DNA of 49,795 nt from Pseudomonadota bacterium (GTDB taxonomy: Bacteria; Pseudomonadota; Gammaproteobacteria; DASZBR01), in the NCBI GenBank assembly GCA_021777765.1, contig JAJYDF010000025.1, positions 1 through 49,795 of the forward strand, given 5' to 3'. Both the position numbers and the translations under genes were made by a program. Under the pieces are notes generated by a model that was not told the DNA's origin, made no database searches, and saw only the letters and a list, made by a program, of their open reading frames with translations. Below are positions 1 through 7,541 of the stretch, piece by piece (the stretch's first letter is position 1; every line of letters begins with the position of its first letter).

Positions 1-2
1 AT

Positions 3-374
3 TCTGGAAAAGATTTTTGTTCCGTCACTAAGAAACTCCCTTTATTTGATAAGTGCGTTACTACAATTGCCGATTTGGAAACTTCTATTAATACTGGTAT
101 TCAGTATAATCTTGATGCGTTCATACGCGTTATAGAAAATCTGAGAATAAATGAAGATAAAGATAATCCTCTTTTCATTGATCTAATCAAAAAATTCAAA
201 AGCTTAAAAATAATCCAATCTGCCAAACATCACACTAGAGTTGAACCTTTAACACACCTCGCACTAAAACAATTGTTATTAACGCCTACTTCAAAAGAAG
301 TTGAAATTCCAGAACAATATCTTGATTATACTGATACATTAGAAGGTCAAAAAAATAAAAAAAATAACATATAA
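3..374 (+). CDS. 3' end of a gene cut by the window edge, function unknown
   Basis: The reading frame is open from the first complete codon at position 3 to a TAA at 372-374, so this is the C-terminal 123 residues of a longer protein that starts before the window. A TTG at 75 could be read as a start, but the frame continues upstream of it without a stop and no ribosome binding site precedes it. The visible part is hydrophilic and probably helical, with a lysine/asparagine-rich tail (KNKKNN), no membrane segment and no domain I recognise. A terminator-like hairpin follows about 75 bases downstream. A short translated remnant such as a decayed effector is an alternative reading. Confidence 0.5.
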   Translation, partial: SGKDFCSVTKKLPLFDKCVTTIADLETSINTGIQYNLDAFIRVIENLRINEDKDNPLFIDLIKKFKSLKIIQSAKHHTRVEPLTHLALKQLLLTPTSKEVEIPEQYLDYTDTLEGQKNKKNNI

Positions 375-449
375 TTATTTGTGGTTAAATGATTGAAATA
401 ATTTACTTGAAAATTGTGAATTTATCGTGTTCGCCTAACTATAAACTAT

Positions 450-474
450 AGCCTGCAAAAGCAAGCTGTTTTTT
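450..474 (+). terminator. Rho-independent terminator
   Basis: A seven-base stem with one mismatch (AGCCTGC, loop AAAA, GCAAGCT) is followed at once by GTTTTTT. It lies 75 bases beyond the stop of the partial gene at the left edge and probably ends that transcript. Confidence 0.55.
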
Positions 475-579
475 CGCTAAATTTTGGGTTACCTAATAGT
501 AGGAGGATGTAACGCCCTACCCTTCTTGTATGCTATAAAATAAATTCAGCATGTTGATGATTAAAATTAGATAAATTTG

Positions 580-704
580 CTAGTTACTATTTTTTACTAT
601 ATTACTCAACTGGTCAGGTGTATATATTAGCCCCAATATATAAGCAATAATTTGGACATTTTCTTTCGGGTTAAAATATCTGACAGCATTATTCCACACC
701 TGAT
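580..704 (-). pseudogene. Coding-like remnant, unidentified
   Basis: On the minus strand, after an in-frame TAA near 705, about 41 codons read HQVWNNAVRYFNPKENVQ, continue to IYTPDQLSNIVKNSN and end at TAG (582-580). The composition is protein-like, but there is no start codon beyond a GTG and no ribosome binding site. It lies just downstream of the ParB remnant in the same orientation, so both look like leftovers of older genes. I do not recognise the family. Confidence 0.3.
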
Positions 705-721
705 GTTAGATTTTTTTTGAG

Positions 722-871
722 CTATGAAATTTCCTCAAGCTTATTAATTAACCACTCAATTTCATCGGTCGAATCAAAATGAATAAGTACCCTCCCCTTT
801 CCATCTTTTGTTAAATTTACTTTTACCTTGCTATGTAGTTTTTGCATTAATCGTTCTTGCCACATTTGAAC
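722..871 (-). pseudogene. Remnant of a ParB C-terminal domain
   Basis: The minus strand encodes VQMWQERLMQKLHSKVKV, then a KDGKGRV segment, then DEIEWLINKLEEIS and a stop (724-722). This aligns directly with the last 47 residues of the intact ParB at 1261-2133: IQWNEDLSKKLSSKVTVK, KEGKGKI and EVEWLVKNL. A TGA at 874-872 closes the frame upstream, so only the C-terminal dimerisation segment survives. The two sequences have diverged clearly. It is therefore an old parB relic, either a duplicate or one left by replacement, and not a recent repeat. Confidence 0.7.
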
Positions 872-874
872 TCA

Positions 875-1260
875 ATCAAAGTTATGTTGTGATCTTAACA
901 CCTTAGTGAATTGAATTTTTGTAGTTTATAAATAATATCTATACATAGCAAATCTCAACTGCGTGAACTCTTTTCACCGAAATCCTTACAAGAATTAATT
1001 GCGTCGCAAATATTCTATTTGGATTGTCCATAATTATCCACATTTAGATTAAGTATGTCTGTATATAAACAAATATCTGCCCTACCCTACTCCAAACTCT
1101 TTGAATTTATGAATAGTGAACATAAAATCTATTCTCATGGTATAAATCTTTACAAGCATAAATGTAATTAAAACTTTTGAAATCATTTTGTAACTACAAG
1201 GAGTGATCAAGCTCAAATTGTCCGTTTTCTTCTGCTATTAAACATATGATTATCATTTAT
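875..1260. other. Intergenic stretch without a convincing gene
   Basis: No gene is supported here. A 38-codon plus-strand frame (1055-1171, starting MSVYKQISALPYSKLFEF) looks protein-like but has no ribosome binding site and may be another remnant. One perfect DnaA-box sequence, TTATCCACA, lies at 1034-1042. It is isolated from the iteron arrays, so its relevance is unclear. Confidence 0.4.
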
Positions 1261-2133
1261 TTATCTTATTCTAAGATTTTTTACTAGCCACTCGACTTCC
1301 TTCATTGAGTTTACTTCGATATGAATTTTACCCTTCCCCTCTTTGTTCAATTTCACAGTCACCTTGGAAGATAACTTTTTAGATAAATCCTCATTCCATT
1401 GGATTGTCAAATTCTCTAGGTGAGGATCAAAAAAATTATCGATAGGTTTATGAATTTTTTGTTTACTGTACTGAATAAGTTTTTCAGCTTCTCTAACGCT
1501 TAATCCATTACCAATTATATTTTGGGCGATTACAATCTGCTTTGGTTCTTCGAGCTTTAAAAGTAATTTTGCATGGCCTACTTCTATCTCCTTAGTCTTT
1601 AGGAAATGTTTAATTTCATCAGGTAATGTTAATAATCGTAAAAGATTTGTTATTGAAGAACGTGCACACCCTACTTTCGCTGCAATATTTTCATGCGTCA
1701 TCCCAAACTCATCTCTTAATTGTGACATAGCCAGTGCTTGGTCAATTGGATTAAGATCTTCTCGTTGAATATTTTCTATTAGTGCAAATGCTAATGCAGT
1801 TTCATCGGGAATATCGCGCACTATACACGGCACTTCTGTTAAACCTGCAATTTTTGCAGCACGCCAGCGTCGTTCACCAGCAATTATTTCATATTGATCA
1901 ATATTTTTTTTTCTTACAATAAGCGGTTGGATTACACCCTGTTCTTTTATAGTATCTGCAAGCTCTTGTAAGGTATGATCATATAACATAGTTCGTGGTT
2001 GATATTTGCCTGGCACTATTTTTTCTAAAAGCAAATGCAATACCCTACCCTTTGCATTTGAGTTTCCTTCAGTTTTAGAATCATTTAAAAGATTTTGTAA
2101 ACCTTTTAACCCTTTTAATTCTAAGCTTGACAT
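1261..2133 (-). CDS. parB: ParB/Spo0J-family partition protein (ParB1)
   Basis: A 290-residue protein with full chromosomal-type ParB architecture. The CTP-binding ParB/sulfiredoxin domain covers about residues 31-130, with GERRWRA at 86-92 and ENIQREDLNPID at 120-131. An HTH covering about 145-167 recognises parS, and a short C-terminal dimerisation domain ends the protein (about 245-290). Proteins of this family load on parS and slide as CTP-dependent clamps, working with a ParA ATPase in DNA segregation. No parA is adjacent in the same orientation. The nearest, at 2495, is divergent across the iteron region and has its own ParB. The start ATG at 2133 is the first in frame, with only a weak GGGGCATCC-like stretch before it. 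It could instead be a gene-silencing ParB. Confidence 0.93.
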   Translation of the reverse strand: MSSLELKGLKGLQNLLNDSKTEGNSNAKGRVLHLLLEKIVPGKYQPRTMLYDHTLQELADTIKEQGVIQPLIVRKKNIDQYEIIAGERRWRAAKIAGLTEVPCIVRDIPDETALAFALIENIQREDLNPIDQALAMSQLRDEFGMTHENIAAKVGCARSSITNLLRLLTLPDEIKHFLKTKEIEVGHAKLLLKLEEPKQIVIAQNIIGNGLSVREAEKLIQYSKQKIHKPIDNFFDPHLENLTIQWNEDLSKKLSSKVTVKLNKEGKGKIHIEVNSMKEVEWLVKNLRIR

Positions 2134-2154
2134 GGATGCCCCCTAATTTTCATA

Positions 2155-2420
2155 CCGCAAACGTCCCCCCAATCCTGCAAACGTCGCTATAAGATACCCG
2201 ACAACAAATTTTATTATCCTATATGCGTCTCCGTAATTACTGTAAATGTCTCTTTAAACCCTGTAAACGACCCACCTTATCCCGTAAATGTCTCGTAATA
2301 ATATTTAACTAATTGATTATAATTAAAATTTATTGTGCTAAACATATTTAAACAAATAATATTAAAATAACACATGTTATTGTTATTTTTTATTTTTTGA
2401 TGTAATTATTAAATAATGTT
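2155..2420. repeat. Iteron array and AT-rich tract, candidate oriV of the Rep_3 replicon
   Basis: Direct copies of a 14-base unit, consensus C-C-Y-G-Y-A-A-A-Y-G-T-C-Y-C, start at 2155 (CCGCAAACGTCCCC), 2174 (CCTGCAAACGTCGC), 2239 (ACTGTAAATGTCTC), 2260 (CCTGTAAACGACCC) and 2281 (CCCGTAAATGTCTC). A weaker copy starts at 2218. Spacing is 19 to 22 bases, about two helical turns, as expected for iterons. The block is followed by about 120 bases of very AT-rich DNA that could melt. The same unit appears inverted directly after the rep gene (6193-6253). Rep_3 initiators bind arrays like this. No gene lies between 2134 and 2494. Confidence 0.75.
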
Positions 2421-2469
2421 GTATTTTCACAAAAATAACGATAAATTAGTTTTTTTATGAAAATACAAC
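2418..2469. promoter_or_regulatory. Inverted repeat in the parA promoter region
   Basis: GTTGTATTTTCA (2418-2429) and its exact reverse complement TGAAAATACAAC (2458-2469) are separated by 28 bases and end 25 bases before the parA start. ParA proteins with an N-terminal DNA-binding domain repress their own operon, so this is a likely ParA operator. That role is inferred from position. The parA start itself has a good ribosome binding site (AGGGAAGA). Confidence 0.5.
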
Positions 2470-2494
2470 CTTTTTAAGAAATAGGGAAGAGTAT

Positions 2495-3730
2495 ATGCTA
2501 GAACAATCTATCATGCCATATGGAACTGATCATCCTGAAAAATTAATGGACAAATTTTACAATGCAGGCAATGAAACATTACTAAAAGTTAGAAATTATA
2601 TTACTAGCCCAGATAATAGAAAAAAACCACGTACATGGGGGCCTGTTGATGCAGCTCAAATGGTCAAAGTTTCCGCACCAACATTTCGAAAATTATTACA
2701 GAAATATAATAATTTACCAGGGGTTATCACAGAGAAACATGAGAATGGTAGGGCAATTACAAAATATACACTATTGGCGATAAATTCTCTGCGAGACTAC
2801 GCAAGTACTCGTTATATAAGGCCGATAGGTTCAATGCCGCTTATCATTGCAGTATCTAATCTTAAAGGTGGGGTAGGTAAGACTGAAACTGCGGTTGACT
2901 TAGGCAAAAAAATTGCCCTCGAAGGGCTAAAAGCATTGTTAATTGATTTCGATGCTCAAGGCACGGCAACCTTGATAAGCTCAGGGTTAATTCCTGATTT
3001 AGAATTAAGATATGATCAAACAATTACAAACTCATTAATAGTAGATCCGCAGAACATTAAAAAAATTATACTACAAACTCACTTTGATGGTTTCGACATA
3101 ATACCTGCAAACCTTGCAATACAAGATTGTGACTTACTGTTACCAAATGAAAAAGAAAATAATCAAGATTTATTAGGTTCTCCATTTTATAGACTTACTA
3201 AAGCACTTGAATTAATTAAGAATCAGTATGATGTAATCTTGATTGATTGCGGGCCAAACCTAGGTTTATTAACTTTAAATGCAATTATCGCGTGTGATGG
3301 AATGATAATTCCAATTCCTCCAAGTATGAATGATTATTCAAGTTTTATAATGTATACCGCAACCTTAAGAAATATGTTTAAGGAGTTACCAAATAAATCA
3401 TTAAAATATTTAAGAATTTTGCTTTCAAAACATAATGGAAATAATGAAGCCTTACAAATGGAAAATATGATGAGGGAGCAATTTGGGAGATATATCTTAA
3501 CTAATCATATGTGTGAGACAGTTGAAGTCGCTAAAGCAGCAAATGAAATAGGTACAATATATGATGTATCTAAACCACGAGGTAGTAGGGAAGCTTATCG
3601 CAGAGCGCTTCAGCATCTTGATGATGTGAATATGGAGATTATTCATAATTTTAAGGACATTTGGTTACAACAATCTGCTAAGACTCAAGGTATTACGAAT
3701 ATTAAGGAGATGATGCATGAACAACAGTAA
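2495..3730 (+). CDS. parA: Type Ia partition ATPase ParA
   Basis: A 411-residue ParA of the P1/SopA kind. An N-terminal MerR-like helix-turn-helix (about 48-78, GPVDAAQMVKVSAPTFRKLL) would bind the operator upstream. It is followed by a deviant Walker A, KGGVGKT, at 124-130 and a Walker A' region, LLIDFDAQGTAT, near 148-159. A hydrophobic strand ending in LIDCGPN marks Walker B. The protein binds nucleoid DNA in its ATP form and is released by ParB, which moves plasmid copies apart. The start ATG follows AGGGAAGAGTAT. Its last 14 bases overlap parB, so the two are translationally coupled. Confidence 0.95.
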   Translation: MLEQSIMPYGTDHPEKLMDKFYNAGNETLLKVRNYITSPDNRKKPRTWGPVDAAQMVKVSAPTFRKLLQKYNNLPGVITEKHENGRAITKYTLLAINSLRDYASTRYIRPIGSMPLIIAVSNLKGGVGKTETAVDLGKKIALEGLKALLIDFDAQGTATLISSGLIPDLELRYDQTITNSLIVDPQNIKKIILQTHFDGFDIIPANLAIQDCDLLLPNEKENNQDLLGSPFYRLTKALELIKNQYDVILIDCGPNLGLLTLNAIIACDGMIIPIPPSMNDYSSFIMYTATLRNMFKELPNKSLKYLRILLSKHNGNNEALQMENMMREQFGRYILTNHMCETVEVAKAANEIGTIYDVSKPRGSREAYRRALQHLDDVNMEIIHNFKDIWLQQSAKTQGITNIKEMMHEQQ

Positions 3731-4715
3731 AAGGAATATTCATAATTCTGGTGCTCTTGGAATGTTGGTTAGAAGTGGCCAAATTAAGAAGATTGATAAT
3801 GACAACGAGGTTAATCCAACGCCAAATGAATCTAATCAAGAGCAAAGTAGGGGAGGTGGGTCATTCTTTAGAACACAGTCTGGAATTGAATTTAGTGAAC
3901 AAGAACTTATATATGTTGATCCAAAAGAATGCGAGTCGTGGAAGTATGCTAACCGTCTAGAAGATGAAATGGGAAAAATTGAAGAACTCATGGAATCAAT
4001 TCGTAAAAATAAACAATTGCAACCGGCACTGGTAAGACCACATCCCAATCCACACGATGGTATGAAATACGAGATAATATTTGGCAGAAGACGACATGTT
4101 GCATGTTTAAAACTCGGAATAAATTTTTTAGTAATCAGAAAAAACATCTCAGATATTCATGAAGCAGTAATCTCACAAGATGCTGAAAATAAATTAAGAA
4201 AGGATGTAAGTAACTATTCAAATGCGCTTTTATATAAAAGGTTGCTTACAGACAAAGTATTTAAATCAGAAAAAGAATTAGCAAATGAACTTGGTCTAAC
4301 ATATTCCACCTTTAATGATTTAATGGCTTATTCGAAGATACCAATAGATATTATTGCACTTATCCCAAATATACACGATTTATCAAATAATATGGCATTG
4401 AAAATTGTTTCTCTATTAAACAAGTCTTTAAATATTCATGAATATCTCTTAAAAATCGCACCTCAAATAGGGAGTACAATTTCATCACCAGTTAAACTTG
4501 ATAAAGCAATAGAAAATTTGAAGAATTCTAAAAGTCCAGCTCAGTCAAAGACGACTAAAGCAAAAATATTCAAGAATACAAGTGGAGATAAACTTTTTAC
4601 TGTTAAAGTTGATCATAGAGGCGCAACATGTTTTGTTTTAGATAAAAATGTAAGTTCAACTATAAATTTAGAACATCTTTGTTCTCAAATTAAAACATTC
4701 TTAGAGCCAGCATGA
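3717..4715 (+). CDS. parB: Plasmid partition protein ParB (ParB2)
   Basis: A 332-residue partner of the ParA just upstream, starting inside the end of parA (14-base overlap). A variable, charged N-terminus of about 75 residues probably carries the ParA-contact region. The ParB domain follows, with a box reading FGRRRHVACLKLG in place of GERRWRA. An HTH (EKELANELGLTYSTFNDLM, about 182-200) and a C-terminal dimer domain complete it. This matches type Ia plasmid ParB proteins (P1 ParB/SopB class). A 34-base perfect palindrome begins at its stop codon and is the best candidate for its centromere. Confidence 0.92.
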   Translation: MNNSKRNIHNSGALGMLVRSGQIKKIDNDNEVNPTPNESNQEQSRGGGSFFRTQSGIEFSEQELIYVDPKECESWKYANRLEDEMGKIEELMESIRKNKQLQPALVRPHPNPHDGMKYEIIFGRRRHVACLKLGINFLVIRKNISDIHEAVISQDAENKLRKDVSNYSNALLYKRLLTDKVFKSEKELANELGLTYSTFNDLMAYSKIPIDIIALIPNIHDLSNNMALKIVSLLNKSLNIHEYLLKIAPQIGSTISSPVKLDKAIENLKNSKSPAQSKTTKAKIFKNTSGDKLFTVKVDHRGATCFVLDKNVSSTINLEHLCSQIKTFLEPA

Positions 4716-4745
4716 ATATAATCCGGAGCTCCGGATTATATTCAT
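4712..4745. repeat. 34-bp perfect palindrome after parB, candidate parS
   Basis: A perfect palindrome centred on GAGCTC, with core ATCCGGAGCTCCGGAT at 4721-4736 and AT-rich flanks that continue the symmetry on both sides. The same 16-base core recurs at 4834-4849. In P1 the centromere lies directly after parB, as here. There is no run of T after the hairpin, which argues against a simple terminator. Confidence 0.6.
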
Positions 4746-4833
4746 ATTTTAGTGCACCATTATTATTTTAAAAGGGTTGCGATAATCATTTACTAAATTA
4801 GCTTTAACATCCATCCAATCAAAATAAATAATG

Positions 4834-4849
4834 ATCCGGAGCTCCGGAT
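4834..4849. promoter_or_regulatory. Second copy of the parS-like 16-bp palindrome, before rep
   Basis: ATCCGGAGCTCCGGAT, identical to the core at 4721-4736 and 113 bases from it. It ends 34 bases before the probable rep start (ATG 4884), inside the rep leader or promoter. ParB2 binding here could tie partition to rep expression, or it could be a Rep operator. Confidence 0.6.
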
Positions 4850-4883
4850 TTTGGAGATAACTCTTTATAAGGAATTGGTTAGT

Positions 4884-6191
4884 ATGTCTCTACTAACAAG
4901 CACTGAGCAAAATTTTGAGTTAAAAAAACATGTTAATGCGATACATTGCACTAATTATTTTTCGTTGTTACAACGAAAATTATTTAATGCATTGCTTTTT
5001 AACGCATACCCAGATCTTCCATATAAATCTCAATATGAAATACCTACAAGGAAACTCTGTAATTTAATAGGATATAACAGCAATGATTATGGAAAACTTA
5101 AGCAAGCATTAGTAGCTCTTATATCGACAGCTATAGAATGGAATATTATTGATTACTCATCTTCTCAATCTTCCGGAGAATGGAGGGCAAGTGCAGCTCT
5201 CTCAGCTGCAAAACTTGAAGGAGGTATTTGTAGTTATGAATACAGTTCTTTGATGAAAGAGTTGCTATTCCGACCTGAAATTTACGGTAAACTTAATATG
5301 GTTGTATTATCTAAATTCAAGTCAAGCTATGGCTTAGCTCTCTATGAAAATTGTATGAGATATCAAGGGTTACCGCAAACACCTTGGTTCTCTTTAGATA
5401 TTTTTAGAAGACTTATGGGCGTAGTAGGAAATAAGTATGTTGCATTTAAAGACTTCAAGAAAAGAGTGCTTAATATCGCTGTCAATGAAGTAAATCTCCA
5501 TTCAGTATTAAGAATTATCCCTGAAATAAAAAAAACTAACCACCAGGTTGTTAGTATACGATTCAAACTCCAAAACGTGGCTATAAATTCAAACGATTTA
5601 TCTTCTTCTGAACAACCAAAAATCGAAGATATAAATGGATTATTGGTGGATACTCTATCCAAAGACTTTAGTCTTTCACCAGAAACAATAAAAGATTTAT
5701 TCAACAAATATGAAAGTTCATATATTCAAGAGAAAATTAATTTAATTGTAAATTCAGAAAGTTATAAATTAGGTAAAATCAAAGGGCGAGGAGGATATTT
5801 AATAAGTGCTTTGAAAAATAATTACCAACCTACAAAGATTGAATTTATTAATGAGAAAAATAGAGATATTGAAATTTGTAAGCTACAAAAATCGAAGAAT
5901 GAGTCTCAGGATAATATTGTAGAGAAATATGAACAATATGTAAGAAATAAAATAACATTCTATCTCAGAACACTTTCAGATACAGAATTAAAACAGCTTG
6001 TTGCAGAATTTGAACAGGATATGAAAGATAAACAAATTGAACTTTTTACTAAATATGGTAAAGAAGGGTTAGAGAACCCATCAGCTAAAGCTTATTATGT
6101 AGATTTCATTAAAAAAACAAAATCTTCTGATATAGGGGAGATAATTAGTCTTGAAGAATATATAAATAAAACAAAATCTCTTAATACGTAA
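4884..6191 (+). CDS. Rep_3-family plasmid replication initiator
   Basis: A 435-residue initiator. The N-terminal half has the Rep_3 (initiator RepB) pattern of tandem winged helices: NYFSLLQRKLFNALLFNA near residues 22-39, then EIPTRKLCNLIGYNS and a second module ending near 240. These domains bind iterons and open the origin. The C-terminal 190 residues are charged and helical and lie outside the conserved fold. I chose ATG 4884, which has AAGGA ten bases upstream. An in-frame TTG at 4851 has no site and abuts the palindrome. Iterons lie 5' of the block (2155-2294) and directly 3' (6193-6253). Promoter activity is probably controlled by the palindrome at 4834. Confidence 0.9.
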   Translation: MSLLTSTEQNFELKKHVNAIHCTNYFSLLQRKLFNALLFNAYPDLPYKSQYEIPTRKLCNLIGYNSNDYGKLKQALVALISTAIEWNIIDYSSSQSSGEWRASAALSAAKLEGGICSYEYSSLMKELLFRPEIYGKLNMVVLSKFKSSYGLALYENCMRYQGLPQTPWFSLDIFRRLMGVVGNKYVAFKDFKKRVLNIAVNEVNLHSVLRIIPEIKKTNHQVVSIRFKLQNVAINSNDLSSSEQPKIEDINGLLVDTLSKDFSLSPETIKDLFNKYESSYIQEKINLIVNSESYKLGKIKGRGGYLISALKNNYQPTKIEFINEKNRDIEICKLQKSKNESQDNIVEKYEQYVRNKITFYLRTLSDTELKQLVAEFEQDMKDKQIELFTKYGKEGLENPSAKAYYVDFIKKTKSSDIGEIISLEEYINKTKSLNT

Positions 6192-6192
6192 T

Positions 6193-6253
6193 GGGGACGT
6201 TTGCGGGATATACCCAATAAACCGATATATATATATTTGGGGACGTTTGCAGG
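6193..6253. repeat. Two inverted-orientation iterons after rep
   Basis: GGGGACGTTTGCGGG (6193-6207) and GGGGACGTTTGCAGG (6239-6253) are the reverse complements of the iteron at 2155. The first begins two bases after the rep stop. They are 46 bases apart with a TATATATATATA-like stretch between. They may serve as handcuffing or control sites, or as a second half of the origin. Confidence 0.7.
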
Positions 6254-6310
6254 ACGGAAGTATTGTCTTTATTGTTTATTACAGGTCTTAATACGAAGAT
6301 TTAAATTCAA

Positions 6311-6330
6311 AATGTTCTGCGCAGAACATT
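6311..6330. promoter_or_regulatory. 20-bp perfect palindrome upstream of the orphan ParB
   Basis: AATGTTCTGCGCAGAACATT is perfectly symmetric. Its inner 16 bases, TGTTCTGCGCAGAACA, have the same length and TGTT...AACA ends as the chromosomal parS consensus TGTTTCACGTGAAACA. It lies 71 bases before ATG 6402. It is a candidate binding site for that ParB-like protein. A repressor operator is also possible. Confidence 0.5.
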
Positions 6331-6401
6331 AATTTCAAATAACTAATCCATTTGGCTGACTTAGAGAATTGGTGCTGGGTATAATATTGGAAAACAGATT
6401 T

Positions 6402-7241
6402 ATGAAAGAAGGGCGAGATTTAATACAAAGAGATTTAGGTATAGAACAATTAAGAGCGGGTAGATACCAACCTAGAAAGCATTTCGATACCTCGAATATT
6501 AGGAATCTTGCTGCTAGCATCAAGCAAGATGGTGTGCTTGAGCCTTTAATTGTGCGTCCTACAGAAAATAAAAATATTTATGAAATTGTAGCGGGCGAGT
6601 GTAGATGGCGAGCAGCCCAAATTGCAGGTCTAAGCACTGTTCCATGTAGAGTAGGTGCCTATACTAATGAACAAGCATGTCGGATTGCGCTTGTTGAAAA
6701 TACTGCACGTGCAAATTTAAACGCGATTGAAAAAGCAGAAGGGATAGGAAGATTAGTTGAAGAGTTTTCTTATACTCATGCTCAAGTTTCTCAAGTGCTG
6801 TGCATCCCTAGAACCGAAGTGACAAATACCCTTAGGCTTTTGAAATTAGATCTTCCCGTACAGGAAATGCTGAGGGCAGGGGATTTAAGTGAGGCACATG
6901 GTAAGATTTTGGCCGGAGTTAAAAATCCGACCAAACAGTGTTTTTTGGCATCAGAGTGTATTAATAAACAATGGTCTACGAGAGCTTTGGATAAGGCAAT
7001 TAAAAATGCTGAAAAGTCCCAGAATAGAATACAAAATAATTCTTCAAAAAAAGATTCTAATACTGTAAAACTGGAACGAGACTTATCAGAATATTTTGGA
7101 TCTGCAACTCAAATTAGTCTGGAGAAAGATAATTCTGGGTTTCTAAACATTCGATTTTATAATATGGATACTCTTCAAGGTATTCTTCAAAAAGCTGGAT
7201 TTTTAAAAGCTGATGGAGAATTTGTTGCCGAGAAATATTAG
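6402..7241 (+). CDS. Orphan ParB-like protein (ParB3)
   Basis: A 279-residue ParB/Spo0J-family protein without a neighbouring parA. The CTP-binding domain is present with GECRWRAA at 65-72, where Cys replaces the usual first Arg of GERRWRA. The second motif is altered to ENTARANLNAIE (99-110). An HTH follows (YTHAQVSQVLCIPRTEVTNTL, about 124-144), then a divergent C-terminal dimer domain. The family loads on parS as a CTP-dependent clamp, but the altered motifs make clamp activity uncertain. Some relatives silence genes or act as transcription factors. I start at ATG 6402, where family alignment begins. A TTG at 6369 would add eleven residues and is poorly supported. Confidence 0.85.
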   Translation: MKEGRDLIQRDLGIEQLRAGRYQPRKHFDTSNIRNLAASIKQDGVLEPLIVRPTENKNIYEIVAGECRWRAAQIAGLSTVPCRVGAYTNEQACRIALVENTARANLNAIEKAEGIGRLVEEFSYTHAQVSQVLCIPRTEVTNTLRLLKLDLPVQEMLRAGDLSEAHGKILAGVKNPTKQCFLASECINKQWSTRALDKAIKNAEKSQNRIQNNSSKKDSNTVKLERDLSEYFGSATQISLEKDNSGFLNIRFYNMDTLQGILQKAGFLKADGEFVAEKY

Positions 7242-7340
7242 TTTTTAAATAAATAATCAATTGTTCACCCCTATCGGAAATTCGTTTCGCACACAGTATT
7301 TAAAAATTTTCAAAATCAAATCTCAGGGATTTCACCCCTC

Positions 7341-7450
7341 AACAGTCAAGGTTAAACCTAACGGCATTTACAAATTTTCCCCCTGTCTTCCGCGCTTCGC
7401 TTGTGCAGACAGGGCGGTTCCCCCTTTATTTGTAAATGACTTTGACTGTT
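7341..7450 (+). promoter_or_regulatory. Long hairpin leader of ardA, candidate single-strand promoter
   Basis: Three nested inverted repeats form one 110-base stem-loop: AACAGTCAA (7341-7349) with TTGACTGTT (7442-7450), CATTTACAAAT (7365-7375) with ATTTGTAAATG (7428-7438), and CCCTGTC (7381-7387) with GACAGGG (7408-7414). The loop contains TTCCGCGCTTCGCTTGTG. A related hairpin with the same loop elements stands before the gene at 45060. An 84-codon frame runs through it (7261-7515) but its sequence is explained by the stems and it has no ribosome binding site. By analogy with F-plasmid Frpo, such a fold could act as a promoter on entering single-stranded DNA. It lies in the stretch between parB3 and ardA. 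Confidence 0.6.
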
Positions 7451-7541
7451 TTCACCCCATAGATCGCTTTGCTCATTGGCGCTGGCCTAGCCAGGGTTGC
7501 GCGCGCGCAACCTAATATTAACCACGGAAAGGAGAACTACC

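Noticed and set aside
481..540. Possible tRNA-like or riboswitch sequence around GGATGTAACGCCCTACC
   Set aside because: No cloverleaf or known aptamer could be drawn; it is probably chance structure.
3751..4147. Open frames on both strands inside parB2
   Set aside because: They are shadows of the ParB2 gene, which has clear family motifs in its own frame.
4712..4745. 34-bp palindrome read as a parB terminator
   Set aside because: No T run follows, and the core recurs in the rep leader where a terminator would make little sense. A binding site fits better.
7261..7515. 84-codon open frame upstream of ardA
   Set aside because: Its sequence is accounted for by three nested inverted repeats shared with the leader at 44863; it has no ribosome binding site, and the homologous leader codes for a different peptide.
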